In this document: piece by piece, positions 1-8,700 of the stretch
How positions within the stretch are numbered: the first letter of the stretch is position 1
How the letters are laid out: every line of letters begins with the position of its first letter
From: Chloromonas sp. AAM2
Taxonomy: Eukaryota; Chlorophyta; Chlorophyceae; Chlamydomonadales; Chlamydomonadaceae
NCBI GenBank assembly: GCA_004335635.1
Contig: QAXH01005162.1
Span: 38,653 to 67,481, forward strand
Length of the DNA stretch: 28,829 nt
Direction of reading: 5' to 3'
Notes under the pieces: generated by a model
Told to the model about the DNA's origin: nothing
What the model saw: only the letters and a program-made list of their open reading frames with translations
Databases searched by the model: none
Position numbers and translations under genes: made by a program

Positions 1-612
1 GTGGTGCTGCTCGCAGTGTCCCGAGCATGCCGTGTGCACAGCAGCGGTCAGATTAGCCAAGGCTCTGTCTTGTTGCTCCCGATCGGATGCCGTGACGTAG
101 GGCCAAATCAAATCTTTGTGAGGCTCCGGGCTAGCGTCCTCCTCCACTGTTGTACCATTCAAGACAGCCTGTCCTCACGCGGTCTCGCCTGCCACCTGAT
201 CTGCCAGTTCATTCCCTTCGATCCCAATGTGTGACTTGACCTTGCGCAGGGCCACCGTCGTGCCGCCGACGACCAATGCACGGATATCTCCCGGAATACT
301 AGTCAACATCTCCCTGTCAAGGTTCAACTTGTTTGTCTCGGGGGCATGCAGGTGTCTCCTGATGGCCATCAAGCTGACCAGGCTGTCTGTGTAAATGGTG
401 ATGGTTGGCGGCGCTTGCTCAGCCCGCGCTACGTGTTGCACAGCTTGGCGGATGGCAGCAAGCTCGGCCCTGTTGATAATGTTGGTAGGGCCTTTGCCAC
501 CCGGTTTCACTTGGATTGTAGCCGTCACCTTTCCGTTTGCGTAACACACCACTGCGGCACACCGGTGCGTTGTCCCTGTCCGCCCTTTTGACAACTACCA
601 TCAGTGTGCATC
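1..612 (-). pseudogene. RNase H domain of retroelement, frameshifted
   Basis: Type I RNase H would degrade the RNA strand of RNA:DNA hybrids during retrotransposition. The four catalytic acidic positions are visible in order on the minus strand: Asp in HTDGSC (near 600), Glu in NRAELAAI, Asp in YTDSLVSL, and Asp in GNELADQVAGE (near 190). The first lies in a different frame from the other three, so there is a frameshift at about 560-590. A stop at 175-177 ends the second frame. Resemblance then resumes in another frame (reading NGTTVEEDASPEPHKDL onward) up to base 1, which implies a second frameshift near 160-180. Keeping the active-site residues despite two frameshifts suggests recent decay. 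The family call is firm; the element type is inferred. Confidence 0.72.
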
Positions 613-1292
613 GTCAGGGTTGCCTGGTCCGGAACATGCACAATGTGGTCGAATGGATACAAGTGCTGGAGCGTCTGGGCGTCCTCCCTGGCCTCCCCAG
701 GTGCCTGGGCTAGAATGTTCCACTCCAAGATCGGGGCAGGTCCGCCTTCTCGAGTGGCTTCAAGAAGCTTGCGCAGTTGTTGGGGGGTACAGAAGTGCAG
801 CTCTTGGCTGGCGGGTGGCATCGAGTTGGCGTCCCAGGGATCTTCCCTCCGGGCCACAAGATGCTGCTGGAGGGCCTTCATTTTGTCTTCGGAGAGGCCA
901 TAAGCATCCCTACCTGCTCTATTCCCAATCAGAAGGATATGGGTGCTGGCCCTACTGCCGTCTTGCACACTCCCTAGGTTGTGCACCCACTGGCGCGGCA
1001 TTCCCCTGTTGGCACGCGTGCCACTGGGGTCCCATTTTGTCGCCAGGCAGACGACCACGGCTTGACCCTTCGGAGCTGCCATGGCACTCGTCAGGGCCCA
1101 CCGTAGGGCCTTACAAGCTTTCTCTGGGCAGTTGCCGGCGATTGCCACCCAGTTCAGCCCCCCCCACGGCTGAGTGTAAGCGCCAATGCGGCACCCAAAG
1201 ACCCTGTCAGCATGGCTCTCAGACCAAACCTCGGCAGCCTCGGTCGGTGCTAGCAACGGCCCTGACGTCCTGTCTCTGACGTCGCCTCCCAT
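613..1292 (-). pseudogene. Polyprotein segment before RNase H, possibly methyltransferase-like
   Basis: An open minus-strand frame of about 225 codons runs directly into the RNase H start. It is not a reverse transcriptase that I can recognise. It contains VFGCRIGAY, then a GNCPE where an adenine methyltransferase would carry its NPPF-type motif, a hydrophobic strand AVVVCLATKWD, and later THILLIGNRAG. The order and spacing recall the PCIF1-type N6-adenine methyltransferase fold, but the catalytic motif is altered, so activity would be doubtful even in an intact copy. This similarity was judged by eye and is inference. The open frame and its continuity with RNase H support real coding ancestry. 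Confidence 0.4.
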
Positions 1293-1749
1293 ACACCGGC
1301 AAAAGGCTTGAGCCAGCCGGTTGACGCTGCTGGCTGGGAGCGCGTCCCCTTTTAGGCAGTGCTGATTTGTGTATCAGGGTCGTGTCTGCGCAGCGTGGCG
1401 CCTACGTCCGCTGCGAGCGCTTGCTCATGACTTGCCCCTGTGGATAACTGGTCTCTCACAGACTGAGGCGTCGCATGCCAAAGCTAGAGCAGGTGGGACA
1501 GTTTTTCTGTCGTCGTGCAGCCGACCCATCGCCCTGAAGGGCTGTAGACCCAGGCTAGGTGATGCTTTACCTGGATCAGCCACTGCTTCGACGGAGTGGC
1601 CAGGTCCTGATCAGGGTTACAGGGCTCGCTGCAGAAGGTGACGTTTTGTCTCAGCAGTGGTTCGACCTTCAACGTCTCCCGCTCCTTAGCCGGCTCTGTT
1701 TCGGTTTCCCAGCAGCCCTGTTTCTGGAGCTCTGTGAGGGGTCCGTCCA

Positions 1750-2250
1750 GCCTGGGTGGCGCTGGTTGAGCACCAACCACCGGCGTCCTGTCTCTGTATT
1801 CACAAAGGAGGTCCGACCAGCCGCAGTGCGACTCGCACACTGGTTCAAGTTCCCAAGAGGGTTTTCAGTAGACCAGCACCGCGGCCCGCCCCTGGTTCTG
1901 CCCTTGGGGTTCTTCCAGGCTACTTTCACCTGCGTATCTTTTTACTCCAACAGCAAGCCCAAGTGGTCTGCGATCATCAGCGTCGGTTTCCACTCTACTC
2001 GGTAGTGAGTAGCGTGCTTGAAACTTCTCCAGTGGTCGAAAGCGAAAGGGGTGAAGTTGCCAGTGTGCTCATTGTGGTAGTCCCAGCCACGGTATTGTCC
2101 ACCGGCACCGACAACCAACCTGCGAAACCTTTGCTGCACTTCTTGACAGTGCTTTAACACTTGGGCCTTCTCGAGCGCACGGCGCCCCATGCAAGCGTTG
2201 AATGACTGTAGCATACAGAACTGCCTATCTTGCCGTTCGAAGTACGGGGT
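1750..2250 (-). pseudogene. Second Josephin-like protease module, decayed
   Basis: On the minus strand, YFERQDRQFC (about 2244-2215) repeats the start of the first protease module: an F-E-x-Q block followed by the presumed nucleophile Cys. The usual His-x-Leu-Asn after the Cys has become QSFNA, so this module already looks diverged. The frame stops at 1942-1944. A continuation in another frame holds GRRWLVLNQRH (about 1785-1755), which resembles the aromatic end of a Josephin fold. Protease identity rests mainly on its likeness to module 1; a structural or regulatory pseudoprotease is equally possible. Confidence 0.35.
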
Positions 2251-2339
2251 CTGCACAAGCATTCTCTTCAGGAAGACTGCAGCCGTATCGGCTGAGGCTG
2301 CTGCAACCTGGGTGTTGCTCTCACTTTTCTGTTGTATTG

Positions 2340-3132
2340 TATGGTACCAGTTCCCGTTAGGATGGAGTCTGGCCACCATACTGTGACCATGGGGCCCGCT
2401 CTTCCTAAGTTGCAGACCCAAACGCTGCCCTGACCAAGATAGCTAAGCCGACGCAAGCTGCGGTTTTGGTCCTGCACTATTGCCAAGGGTTTCAACAAAA
2501 ATGAGCTGGCAGCCATGGGTCTGTGTCAGCCATCTGTTCACCCCGTCATCACCAACTGCTTTGTGGGCACTGTGGTGCAAGCCCAGGGTCTCTTGGTTCG
2601 ATCGCGCCAAATCATTGCTGTAGCTCTGCATATCTTCCCCTTCGATAATGACTGAGCCGTAGGCCATGTTGAGAGCGTGAGTCTGGCAGAACTGATTATC
2701 TTGTTTCTCAAAGTACCAAGGCATGCATGGCGCTCCCGCTTTGATACCAGTGTGCAAAGGTGGGGCCTGGTCAAGTCCATTTTTCGTGAGCCAACCCCCC
2801 ACGTGCGAATGCAAGCCCGACTGTTTCCTACAAGCTTGCATCGTATCTGTCTTCTCGGACTGTTTGGTCGCATCGCGGCCAGTTTCCTGCACCTGCTGTC
2901 TGGCGCCCGCGTCTTTGCGTCTTTCTGGGCCAAGAAACGTGCACTCAGCCCGTCCTGACGGTGTTTGTTTTGCCACAAGGCCGGTGTTCGCGCTTGTGTT
3001 GGCTCGTCTACTGCAACGTCTCTTGCCTCGTCTATTTCGCTGCTTCTTGCACCTCCCACTGGTCTTGCATCCTGTTGCTTGTGGCTGTGTGGCAGCCCAC
3101 CAGGCAGCGATGAGAGCACAGCCAATGGCCAC
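2340..3132 (-). pseudogene. Josephin-like cysteine protease module 1, frameshifted
   Basis: The minus-strand frame from 3132 begins with a Lys/Arg-rich leader of about 110 residues and then reads WYFEKQDNQFCQTHALN (2718 to about 2668). This matches the opening of Josephin-type deubiquitinases, an F-x-E-K-Q block followed by Cys-x-x-His-x-Leu-Asn, with Cys149 of the frame as nucleophile. After a stop at 2443-2445 the module resumes in another frame with GHSMVARLHPNGNWY (about 2391-2347), which fits the catalytic His and the following R...W pattern. Josephin enzymes cleave ubiquitin chains; cysteine proteases also occur in some retroelement polyproteins. An OTU-like or other papain-fold protease is the main alternative. 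The frame break makes this copy non-functional. Confidence 0.45.
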
Positions 3133-3386
3133 CCGCGTATTGATCCAGACGCGTTATGCCCATGCATCAAACGATGGTTGTGCAGAGCCGCATTACCATT
3201 ACTAGCTGTGTGGCCAGACTGCACTTTGTTGCTGCACAGACTGCTAGGGTTCTTAGACCTTGTCTCCGGCCTGCGAAAAAGGCGGGAGGGTGTGCTAACA
3301 CTCTTACACACAGGCAAACACATGATGTAGTAGACATAATGCACTGCGTTGGTTGGCAGGCCCGGTTTGATACATGCCTTGCGCAC

Positions 3387-3676
3387 CAAAAAACAAAGTT
3401 TGCCAGTTCTGGGACAATTCCTGTCAATGCCACTGGAACATGTGTTGGTGATGTAGTTTAAAACTGTTATTGGGTATACTGTGGAGTTTGCACACTTTGT
3501 CACAGGTGTGTGTGTGTTTATCCTACACGGGGAGTATAGCGTGTTGTGGTAGATGGGGCGTTGCCACTTCTGGGACAGCAAACCAGGAGACAGGAATTAC
3601 ATTGTCAAAAGACACATAGGTGTGTGACTCGTCTGACCGGTATGCTTCAGAAGTCGGTAATGTAAGTCGCCACTGA
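3387..3676 (-). repeat. Dispersed repeat, long copy A (about 290 bp)
   Basis: This segment matches 6361-6663 over nearly its whole length in the same orientation. Shared blocks include the A-tract plus TTTGCCAGTTCTGGGACA at the left end, CACAGGTGTGTGTGT in the middle, and GACTCGTCTGACCGGTATGC followed by AGAAGTCGGTAATG at the right end. Read on the minus strand, the unit ends in AACTGGCAAAC followed by a T-rich run. Length and uninterrupted colinearity suggest a SINE-like or other short non-autonomous element. No coding capacity is claimed. Confidence 0.8.
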
Positions 3677-4460
3677 GAGTGTTCCAGCTGCTTCACTCTC
3701 TTGAGCAAACTTGTGTGCTGCGCGCGTAGACGTCCCACAGCCTGTTTCCAACTGTCCTTTTCCTGAGATTGTCCTTTTCCTGAGTGGTCTCTTTGCGTTG
3801 CATGTCCAACTTTTGATGCCCTTCCAAACAAGTCTGAGACTTGGCAAGCTGAGGGTGATGCAACATGTTGACTGGGTTTGGGCATTGTAGCCGCAGCATG
3901 CAGGGCGTGGCCTGGGCTTGAAGCGAGTAGTGGATATATTTTCCTGCGCTGATTGGTACGTCCGGTTCATGCCACCCGCCTGGGGTCCGCGCATTCAATC
4001 CACCTACGATCGCTCAGATGACTATAACCAGAAGCGCACCTTGCTTGAAGGCCGCGCCGTAGCAAGGTATAGGGCCATCTTGTCACAGATTTTGGGGTTG
4101 GTCCGAAACAGCAATCACCTATCAACCAGCAGCTGGTGACGAGGAGGCAACGAAACTATCAACCGTGTACTCAAACGTTCCCTGACGTAAGGAATGCACT
4201 ATAAGGATACAGGGCCAACAATGAACTTGTGTTCTAGCTCAGACTAGCTAAGATAGCTGATTGGGCCCTGGCGTTCCGCGGGCCCACTGATCCTTCACGG
4301 ATAGGGCACCTGTTACACTCGAAGGCTCTACGGCACCAGAACAGCATGTCCCTGCTTTGGTCCGACCTTGAAGTTGAACACTTCAGTAGACGGAGAGGCA
4401 GTCTTGCAATCATAACAAAGGTGTTGAACAATCGTTTGCAAACGCGTTTCAAACATTGAG

Positions 4461-4546
4461 ACGAAGGATACAATCAGACACTAACATGACCGTTAACTGT
4501 AGTAGACACGATTGATGTATCCTTCGTTGTGATTGATGTATCCTCC
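4461..4546. repeat. Small inverted plus direct repeat cluster
   Basis: ACGAAGGATACAATCA near 4461-4476 is answered by the inverted sequence GATTGATGTATCCTTCGT near 4509-4526. The GATTGATGTATCCT part is repeated directly near 4531-4544. The arms are about 15 bp with a loop of about 35 bp. It could be the end of a decayed transposon or a simple foldback; no function is evident. Confidence 0.5.
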
Positions 4547-4790
4547 ATTTTGTGGATGCAATCAGACGTATGTGTTGAGACATTACACTTTAGAGACAAT
4601 GAACATTAAACGATATGCACAATTTCAGGCCCCATTTTGGGTCTAACGAGGTCGAGGGGTTGGCCACCACCATTACTATCCTGGCGTGTCGCAATCCCCT
4701 TCACATGTAGGGTGGACGGGCTGGAATCCCTCCCCTCATGTGAATCATGCTGGATACCTTCCCTTCATGCGACAATTCAGAGATTTGCAA

Positions 4791-4850
4791 CCAAAAAAAT
4801 TGTTTGCCAGTTCTGGGACAGTTTCCAGGAACTGCACTAAGACCAGTGTA
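4791..4850 (-). repeat. Dispersed repeat, short copy B (T-run end only)
   Basis: Only the terminal 50-60 bp of the family is present: an A-tract, then TTTGCCAGTTCTGGGACAG and a degenerate CACTGGAACCAGTG-like block. It lies in the same orientation as copies A and D and is inverted relative to copy C about 460 bp away. Confidence 0.7.
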
Positions 4851-4890
4851 GGTGGTCCACGCAGCACACTAGCATGCTCAAGAGAGTCAG

Positions 4891-4953
4891 GCAACTGGAA
4901 CTGGAACGGCACTGGAACAGCAACTGGAACGGCAACTGGAACTGGAACTGGAC
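4891..4953. repeat. Degenerate CTGGAA simple repeat
   Basis: About 63 bp is built from repeated AACTGGAA/CTGGAACGGC motifs in roughly 6- and 12-bp steps. It translates to a low-complexity stretch in every frame and has no coding features. Confidence 0.8.
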
Positions 4954-5035
4954 GGCCTTCATGCCTGACAAACACTCACATAGTGTCTACCAACATTCAC
5001 ACTAATCCCCACGTTGCTGTGGATTGCGTAGTTGT

Positions 5036-5106
5036 AATGAGTGGTGAGGAACGAATGAGTGGTGAGGAACGAAGATGGTGCTGGGCTACGACTGGTGCTG
5101 GGCTAC
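5036..5106. repeat. Two adjacent short tandem duplications
   Basis: An 18-bp unit (AATGAGTGGTGAGGAACG) occurs twice at 5036-5053 and 5054-5071. A second motif, TGGTGCTGGGCTAC, follows twice, at about 5076 and 5093. This pattern is typical of slippage-derived minisatellite sequence. Confidence 0.8.
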
Positions 5107-5313
5107 ACAGCTGAGCCGACTGCAATAAAAGCGAGGGATTGAGTTGGCCTACGCTGTGATCTCATTTTTGAAATGAGTGGCGGTGACACAATTTGGTCTC
5201 TTTACCGCTGGCCTGTTGCACACATCGCCAGCCGCCCAACCCGATGCAATGTAGGCAACCGCAAGAACATGGGATGTCCATGTTATTCATGTGCTCTTCT
5301 CTTTCACCGTCGC

Positions 5314-5375
5314 CACACTGGTTCCAGTGGCGTTCCTGGAAACTGTCCCAGAACTGGCAAACATTTTTTTTTACC
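5314..5375 (+). repeat. Dispersed repeat, short copy C (inverted)
   Basis: This is the same terminal segment as copy B but on the plus strand: CACTGGTTCCAGTGG leading to GTCCCAGAACTGGCAAACA and then a run of nine T. Together with copy B it forms a head-to-head pair of element ends, which would fit two separate insertions or an element with inverted ends. Confidence 0.75.
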
Positions 5376-5605
5376 AGGCCACATTGTTTTCCATCTTGCA
5401 GACCAGCTTGACCACAACACATTTGCAACGATTGGTAACCTGGGAACAATTGGACAACCCAAGTATTTGTTCAACGGTCATATGCAACAACCAGTCACTT
5501 TCAACTTGCTTAAACAAACGTGTGGCTCAATTCAGCACATGCTGGTGGCGCGCCAATCCAGAGCTCAGCCAACCCTGAGCTGTGTTAGGCTTGCTATGGC
5601 AACAG

Positions 5606-5610
5606 TTACA
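5606..5610 (-). terminator. Putative TGTAA polyadenylation signal of dehydrogenase copy 1
   Basis: TGTAA on the minus strand lies about 110 bases beyond the predicted stop codon of the copy 1 dehydrogenase. TGTAA is the common poly(A) signal of green algae. Assignment rests on position and motif only. Confidence 0.45.
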
Positions 5611-5719
5611 AAAATTTATCAGTGAGTAGGCAAGGCGGCAGACCCGCTGCCAAGGGCCTCGCGGCCTTTGAGCATCACTTGGGGCACTGGCGAGTTCTCA
5701 ATGCTCTCTATGAGCTCGC

Positions 5720-8700
5720 TTAAGCAGGTGACGGCTCCAGAGTAGCGCCCCTGGCCTTCAGGATCACCTATAGCAAGCAGGCAACAGGAAGAGCAGGTGT
5801 ACTAGGCCAACGCCATGTGCATGACTCAGATGAACAGATTGCTGTGCTGGTGATTGCTGAGGCAACTTGCAGTTGACAGGCCATGCAATCGCAATTCTGG
5901 ACAAGCAAAGGTCCCCACCTTAAGGCAGCCGTACTTCTTGTCGCTGCAAACACACGAGGCATAGGAATTACTGATGAATCACCGGCTCTATGCTGGGCTG
6001 AGCTTAAGCTGGTAAAAAGAGATCCAGTAAGCGCAATGAAAGAGGTTTGGTCAGCAATGCATCACCACGTGAGAGCATCATACACTTCTTTACCAAACCT
6101 CTTAAGGTGGAAGTCAATATTGAGCCTGTATCTTGAGTGAGTCTACACCACACTGAATGCCACAACTGCATCATAAGCGGAGCTGACAAGCCGGGATGGC
6201 AGGTGGAGGCTCAGTCACTAGGCGTGCATACCCCCTTACTTGACTATCTTGTATGCGTGAGCAGCCTGCTCCAGAGGCTGAGTGTGTGTGATGACGATGG
6301 TGGGGTCCAGCTCTCCAACCTCAATCTGTGATAGCAACACAGGTGAGGCAAACCAAAGAGCCAAAAAAAAAAGTTTGCCAGTTCTGGGACAATTCCTGTC
6401 AATACCACTGGAACCGGTGTTGGTGATGTATGTTCTAGTTGCGAAGTGTGATTGGGTATTTGCAGATGTGTCACAGGTGTGTGTGTCTATCCCACACGGG
6501 GTAAACAGCGGGGCGAAAATCGCGTGTTGTGGTAGACGGTGTAATGCCACTTCTGGTACAAACCAGAAACCAGGAGATAGGAACCACATTGTCACAAGAC
6601 ACCTGGGTGTGTGACTCGTCTGACCGGTATGCCTCAGAAGTCGGTAATGAAGAAGTCGCCACCAGCATTCAGCCATCCAAGCCATCCAGCATTCTAGCTA
6701 CATTGCGAATCGGGTACGTAAGTGGCAAGGCTACGTTCAGAATCCTGCCGAGCAATTACAGACTACCGAGCACAAAACGCCTCGCTGCAACTCGCGCCGA
6801 TGCCCGCATTAGCCAATGCGACTTGTCCTTGGGATTATATGCGTGAACTTGTATGCAAAAACACGCACGTACCTTCTTCACAAGCGTCGGCCAGTAACGT
6901 TGGACAGGAGTCGTACTCGCACGCATCGTCAGGCCTGCGACAGCAGTGGCCATGGATTGGCCGTCACTAGAAGACCTTAAGAGCGGAGTGAGGCATGGTC
7001 AGGTGAAAGTGTAGCGAACAAGGGTAGCATCGTGCTCTCACCCCTCGCCCAGATCTTGTCCCACCTCATCAGACGAGACCCTAAAATAGCTACACTCGGC
7101 CGGTCACCTTTCTCCATGAAGCCTCCGATATTGAAATGGTTGACGCGCCCTGCAGAGTGCAGACATGCCTTCATTACCACCAATCTATCCGAAAAGCACA
7201 ACTGGCGTTAAGCGCTAGCTTGAACTAGCTGACCCACCTGTGTGTAGCCCAATCACCGAGATGCAGCCTCCTTTGCGCGCGCAGCGGATAAGCTGGTTGA
7301 GAACTTCTGCGGAATCTGTCTCAAGGCCAAGCTGCAGAAAGCAATCACAGCAAAGCGTTTCGCGGTGCGACTAGGGCAGATCTGGCGGTCCGCCGAAGCA
7401 CGACGTCGGATGAACTCTGGTTGTCCTGATCCCTACCTTCTGTTCAACCTTGTGGAGCGCCGACTCGCCGTAATGAAAACCTGGTGCACATGGCCAACAT
7501 AGCAAGGGGCAAATCGTCTGGCCAACCTTTGCGTCACCTTGCTATTTGCAAATGCGGTTATGGAGCTGTTCCTCACCTACAGCCTCGATGCACACGTCCG
7601 GTCCATGGAACTCAGGAAACATGGTCCTGAGGGCCTCGTCCACCTTGGTCTTACTGAAGTCAATCGTCTGAACAGGACAGACAGGCGAACGCAAATGTAT
7701 TTGATGTTTGCCAGGTGGCCAAGCTCAGTCAACTTGAAATTTGCCAAACTGATCTGGCAGGGCCTGTAGCAGCAGTTAGCTTGGAAGTGCCTGCCCACCT
7801 CAATCCCATTTATTTTTGATGAAGCCAGCTCCAGGCGATCTGGCACCTTGTCAATGAGCACCACTCGTGCAGCACCTCGCTGCAGAGCGCATTGGGCAGC
7901 CAGGATGCCACCTGTGAGAAAGCACCCGCACAGCACACTAAGTTCGACAGCGTGGATCAACTTGGGCGAATGGTGCACAGCTGCCTTGTGCAAAGCGCTC
8001 TTCTGGCCATAATCCATGACGCATTTGCGCTTCCCGCCACCAATCCTTTTCTTAGTAACGCTCCGTTTCCTTGGCAACCCACCTGGTCCTGCGCCCCAAA
8101 TGGCGACGTTCTTCCCAGGCCCCACCTCCCCCATCTCGTTGGCATGCCATGCAGTGGGCAGGATGTCGCTCAGCAGTATCACACGCTCGTCAGGAAGGCT
8201 CTGGTCAAAGCGAAGGCAGTTGGTGTTGGCTGTGCACAAAAACAACACATGACTCCACATCGTTGCTGTGCCCGAGCTGCATGTATGCAGAAACGAGGCC
8301 ATGGCACCCACCAAAGGGCACGCGCACGTACTCAGCCTGGCCGCCCTCATAGCCACCCATCATGTCGCCGTAGCCAAACACGCCGGCCGTACAGTGGCCG
8401 TACATGGCCTGCTGAGCACTGCTGCGCGAGACACACCCGGGAAATGCCAGCAAAGCTTACAGCATGAGATATTCATACAAACAATTCTACATCCCTGAAT
8501 CCCAGCAGACTGAAGGACGGTTCACCTGGGCACTTGATTCTGTTCCCCTCTCTTGTGGCTTGGCAATGTACACAGATTGGGCTACGTGGCACGACCATGG
8601 CGGCAGCAGAAAACACAACTGCAGAGAAGACAACTCTCTAGATGCCGCGCTCTGAGTGTCTGAACCTCTTTGGACATGCCGGAGTGCAACACTGCACACG

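Larger units (their letters stand above)
1..3132 (-). mobile_element. Degenerate retroelement polyprotein, open at left edge
   Basis: The minus strand carries one decayed coding unit in several frames. Reading from 3132 to 1 it has a Lys/Arg-rich leader, two cysteine-protease-like modules, a methyltransferase-like stretch and an RNase H with its catalytic acidic residues. Coding resemblance continues to base 1 after the RNase H, so the element extends past the left edge. No reverse transcriptase motif is visible inside the window. Algal non-LTR elements that combine RNase H and a cysteine protease are known (the Dualen type of Chlamydomonas), which makes a retrotransposon origin likely; that class assignment is inference. 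Frameshifts and stops show that this copy cannot make an intact protein. Both element ends are unseen or unclear. Confidence 0.65.
3133..5605. other. Repeat-rich intergenic region, no host gene seen
   Basis: Between the retroelement and the 3' end of the first dehydrogenase gene I see no ORF with recognisable domains or convincing splice structure. The region holds three copies of a T-run-ended dispersed repeat (near 3387, 4791 and 5314), a CTGGAA-type simple repeat, short tandem duplications and a small inverted repeat. The longer ORFs here, such as the plus-strand frame 5173-5625, read straight through repeat sequence and look fortuitous. Confidence 0.6.

Noticed and set aside
620..1279. 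Plus-strand ORF of 219 codons
   Set aside because: Antisense shadow of the RNase H-linked polyprotein frame; low-complexity Pro/Ser/Cys composition.
2538..3581. Minus-strand ORF of 347 codons
   Set aside because: It runs through the dispersed repeat and out of frame with the protease signature; only the 2443-3132 frame shows the C-x-x-H-x-L-N motif.
5173..5625. Plus-strand ORF of 150 codons
   Set aside because: It reads through dispersed repeat copy C and has no domain; its GNCPRTGK segment is repeat-encoded and recurs in other repeat copies.
7892..8467. Plus-strand ORF of 191 codons
   Set aside because: It lies antisense over exons 7 and 8 of dehydrogenase copy 1, whose spliced protein is clearly conserved; the ORF has no recognisable domain.
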